Below are positions 41,750 through 43,977 of a DNA stretch of 43,977 nt, piece by piece. The position numbers and the translations under genes are program-made. Each line of letters opens with the position of its first letter. The first letter of the stretch is position 1. A model generated the notes under the pieces. That model did no database searches. It was not told the DNA's origin and saw only the letters and a list, made by a program, of their open reading frames with translations. Source of the DNA: Opitutus sp. GAS368. GTDB lineage: Bacteria > Verrucomicrobiota > Verrucomicrobiia > Opitutales > Opitutaceae. The stretch covers positions 1 to 43,977 of the forward strand of contig CAMAPG010000003.1 in assembly GCA_945859965.1 (NCBI GenBank), in the 5' to 3' direction.

Positions 41750-43977
41750 ATGATTACGCGCATCGGATCAGGGAGCGGAAGTGTAAGGGGCGCGTTTCTC
41801 TTTTTCTGTGCTTCGTTGCTCGCCCACGCTCAAGTGAGCCTCGTACGGCATGCGCCGACCTTGAATGGCACGGTCGAGGGTTCGTTGCAGCAATTGACGG
41901 CGGAAAACGTGACTCTGAGCGGCAATGGGGCCGTGACCGGTGATCTGCTCATTCCCGGAACTCCCACAGTCCGGTTAAATGGCAGCCCCGTGTTTGGCGG
42001 GATAATCACCGGCACCGGCAGCGCTACGCCCAGCAATCATCAATTGACCATCAATGGGAGCGCTCGTCTCGGGCATCTCCGGACACGGACGGATCCCGTG
42101 GCATGGCCGACGGTAAACGCCCCTCCCGCGCCCTCAGGGACACGATCGGTGTCACTGAATGGCCCGGGTCAAAACGCCGGCGATTTCACCTCGCTGCGCA
42201 ATCTCACGCTCAACGGCAATGCCGGCCAAGTGGTGATTCCACCGGGTGTGTACGGAGATTTTACCGCCAACGGAAACAGCGGCTTCACTCTTGGGATCGC
42301 GGGTGCGGTCCAACCCGCGGCCTATGCCCTGCAGCGTCTCACCCTGAATGGGAACAGTGAGCTGCGCGTTGCGGGCCCCGTCGTGCTCACATTGGCCAAC
42401 GGGGTGACGCTCAACGGCACCGCGGGCTCCAGCACTTATTCCGCCTGGCTGACGCTCAAGATCGCCGCTGGCAATCTGACTCTTAACGGCAACGTCGTCT
42501 TTCACGGCTATGTGGTGGCGCCGGCCGGTACGGTTACCATCAATGGCAACAGTCAATTGATTGGGGGTGTGGCTGCCGACCGTCTCGTGCTCAACGGCGC
42601 TGGTTTCCTGAAGATTTTGGCCGCGAATGAGCCGCCCTCCGTTGCGCTCACGGCTCCATCAGGCGGTGCGACGTTCACGGCGCCTGCGACGATTGCGTTG
42701 CAAGCGTCTGCGACAGACGGCGACGGGACTGTGGTCAAGGTCGAGTTTTTCAATGGGACGGCGAAGCTCGGCGAAAGTACGGTCATGCCGTATCGCTTCG
42801 TCTGGAATGGGGTTCCGGTCGGTACCTATGCGATCATGGCGAAAGCGACGGACAATCTCGGTGCTGTCACGACCTCAAGCACCCTCACACTTTCAGTGAC
42901 ATCGGCGCTTAATCGGCCGCCGCAGGTTTCCTTGGACCATCCACAAAGCGGAGCCGTGTTGAATGGGCCCGCGGCCTTACTGCTCTCGGCGACGGCAACC
43001 GATCCCGACGGCACGATCACCAAGATCGAGTTCTTGGATGGTGAGACCAAACTTGGCGAGAGTACGGTTCCCATCGGCTTATCGACGTTTAAGTTAAATC
43101 TGGCCAACGGGCTTTCCGCTGGCGGTCATGTCCTGACGGCGCGTGCGACAGATAACAACGGAGCTCGTGCGGATTCCGCGGGAGTGACGATCACCGTTTT
43201 GCCGACACTTCCCTATACGGTGAATTTCGAAAGCCTCGAGGGCTACCGGTTGGAACCTTTGCACGGCCAGCAAGGGTGGAGAGTGAGTCAGGGCGCAGCG
43301 GGAGTTATTTCCGGGGCAGCCTTTGACGGCTCGCAGTCGGTGGAAATGAATTCGGGGGCTACTGGTGCCGGCGTTCAGCAGGTGTTTGCAACGACTTCTT
43401 CGTTGGCGACAACCTTCGTCGATCTCTGGGTACATCCGGTGGCCGGAACGGATGCGCTGCAGGGCACCCGTTTCGAATTCGGGGGCGCGCGAATTTCTTT
43501 TGTCCGCGAAGGCACGGCGGGACGGATGGCAGTGTTTCAGGCTGATGGTTTTGGCGCTGGTACGTGGCAATTGGCCGGCCCTGTGGTCGGGTTGAACGGA
43601 AGCAGTGAGGCTGCGCGTTGGGTGCGATTGACGGCCCGGTTGGATTTCACGGCCGGCCGCTGGGATCTTTTCGTCGATGGGCAGTTGGCCGTGTTTGATC
43701 TTCCCTTCAGCTATGCCGGGACTCCTCCATCGTCCCTGACAACGTTCTCCGCTCAAGGCGTGGCTGCCCAGGCATCCCGCTTCGATTTTCTCTACGCAGG
43801 TTATGAAAACCCGCTGTTTGCCGATGCCGATTGGGATGGGATGGACGATGCCTGGGAGCGCGCGCATGGGCTTGATCCGACTGTGAACGACCGCAATGGG
43901 GACAAGGATGAAGATGGGCTCAGCAATTTCCGGGAATTTCAATTGGGCCTGAAACCCGACAATTCTGATACGGATGG
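41750..43977 (+). CDS. Large secreted multidomain protein, truncated by window end
   Basis: Continuous manual translation from ATG 41750 to the window end with no stop: signal peptide (GAFLFFCASLLAHAQ), repeated LTLNGN-type segments, two bacterial Ig-like modules (PPSVALTAPSGG...DGDGTVVKVEFFNGTAKLGEST; PPQVSLDHPQSG...DPDGTITKIEFLDGETKLGEST), a LamG-like region, and Asp-rich DADWDGMDDAWERAHGLDPTVNDRNGDKDEDGLSNFREFQLGL. Confidence 0.85.
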   Translation, partial: MITRIGSGSGSVRGAFLFFCASLLAHAQVSLVRHAPTLNGTVEGSLQQLTAENVTLSGNGAVTGDLLIPGTPTVRLNGSPVFGGIITGTGSATPSNHQLTINGSARLGHLRTRTDPVAWPTVNAPPAPSGTRSVSLNGPGQNAGDFTSLRNLTLNGNAGQVVIPPGVYGDFTANGNSGFTLGIAGAVQPAAYALQRLTLNGNSELRVAGPVVLTLANGVTLNGTAGSSTYSAWLTLKIAAGNLTLNGNVVFHGYVVAPAGTVTINGNSQLIGGVAADRLVLNGAGFLKILAANEPPSVALTAPSGGATFTAPATIALQASATDGDGTVVKVEFFNGTAKLGESTVMPYRFVWNGVPVGTYAIMAKATDNLGAVTTSSTLTLSVTSALNRPPQVSLDHPQSGAVLNGPAALLLSATATDPDGTITKIEFLDGETKLGESTVPIGLSTFKLNLANGLSAGGHVLTARATDNNGARADSAGVTITVLPTLPYTVNFESLEGYRLEPLHGQQGWRVSQGAAGVISGAAFDGSQSVEMNSGATGAGVQQVFATTSSLATTFVDLWVHPVAGTDALQGTRFEFGGARISFVREGTAGRMAVFQADGFGAGTWQLAGPVVGLNGSSEAARWVRLTARLDFTAGRWDLFVDGQLAVFDLPFSYAGTPPSSLTTFSAQGVAAQASRFDFLYAGYENPLFADADWDGMDDAWERAHGLDPTVNDRNGDKDEDGLSNFREFQLGLKPDNSDTD

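Overview
The window is a high-GC chromosomal segment, probably from a Verrucomicrobia/Opitutaceae-like bacterium (taxonomy is inferred from gene content and style only). Most of it is one co-directional transcription/translation supercluster: tRNA-Thr, tuf, tRNA-Trp, secE, nusG, rplK, rplA, rplJ, rplL, rpoB, rpoC // rpsL, rpsG, fusA, rpsJ, rplC, rplD, rplW, rplB, rpsS, rplV, rpsC, rplP, rpmC, rpsQ, rplN, rplX, rplE, rpsN, rpsH, rplF, rplR, rpsE, rplO, secY, (adk-like ORF), map, rpsM, rpsK, rpsD, rpoA, rplQ. Upstream, on the minus strand, are a truncated and apparently frameshifted sensor histidine kinase, an M48 peptidase and LemA. A plus-strand TPR / ExbB-like / ExbD-like / TonB-like cassette follows. 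Downstream are a small zinc-ribbon membrane protein and the start of a large secreted multidomain protein that runs off the window and is absent from the ORF track. The observations I rate highest are: (1) an ORF in the adk slot between secY and map that looks like a degenerate adenylate kinase without a P-loop; (2) an ExbB/ExbD-like pair in which the three classical proton-path residues all appear replaced (Glu->Gln, Thr->Leu, Asp->Asn); (3) a candidate pseudoknot/anti-Shine-Dalgarno switch upstream of rplL; (4) a structured rpoC-rpsL spacer with a second intrinsic terminator; (5) intergenic inverted-repeat elements built from roughly 7-nt units between ribosomal protein genes. All family comparisons come from memory of canonical sequences. 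No database search was run.
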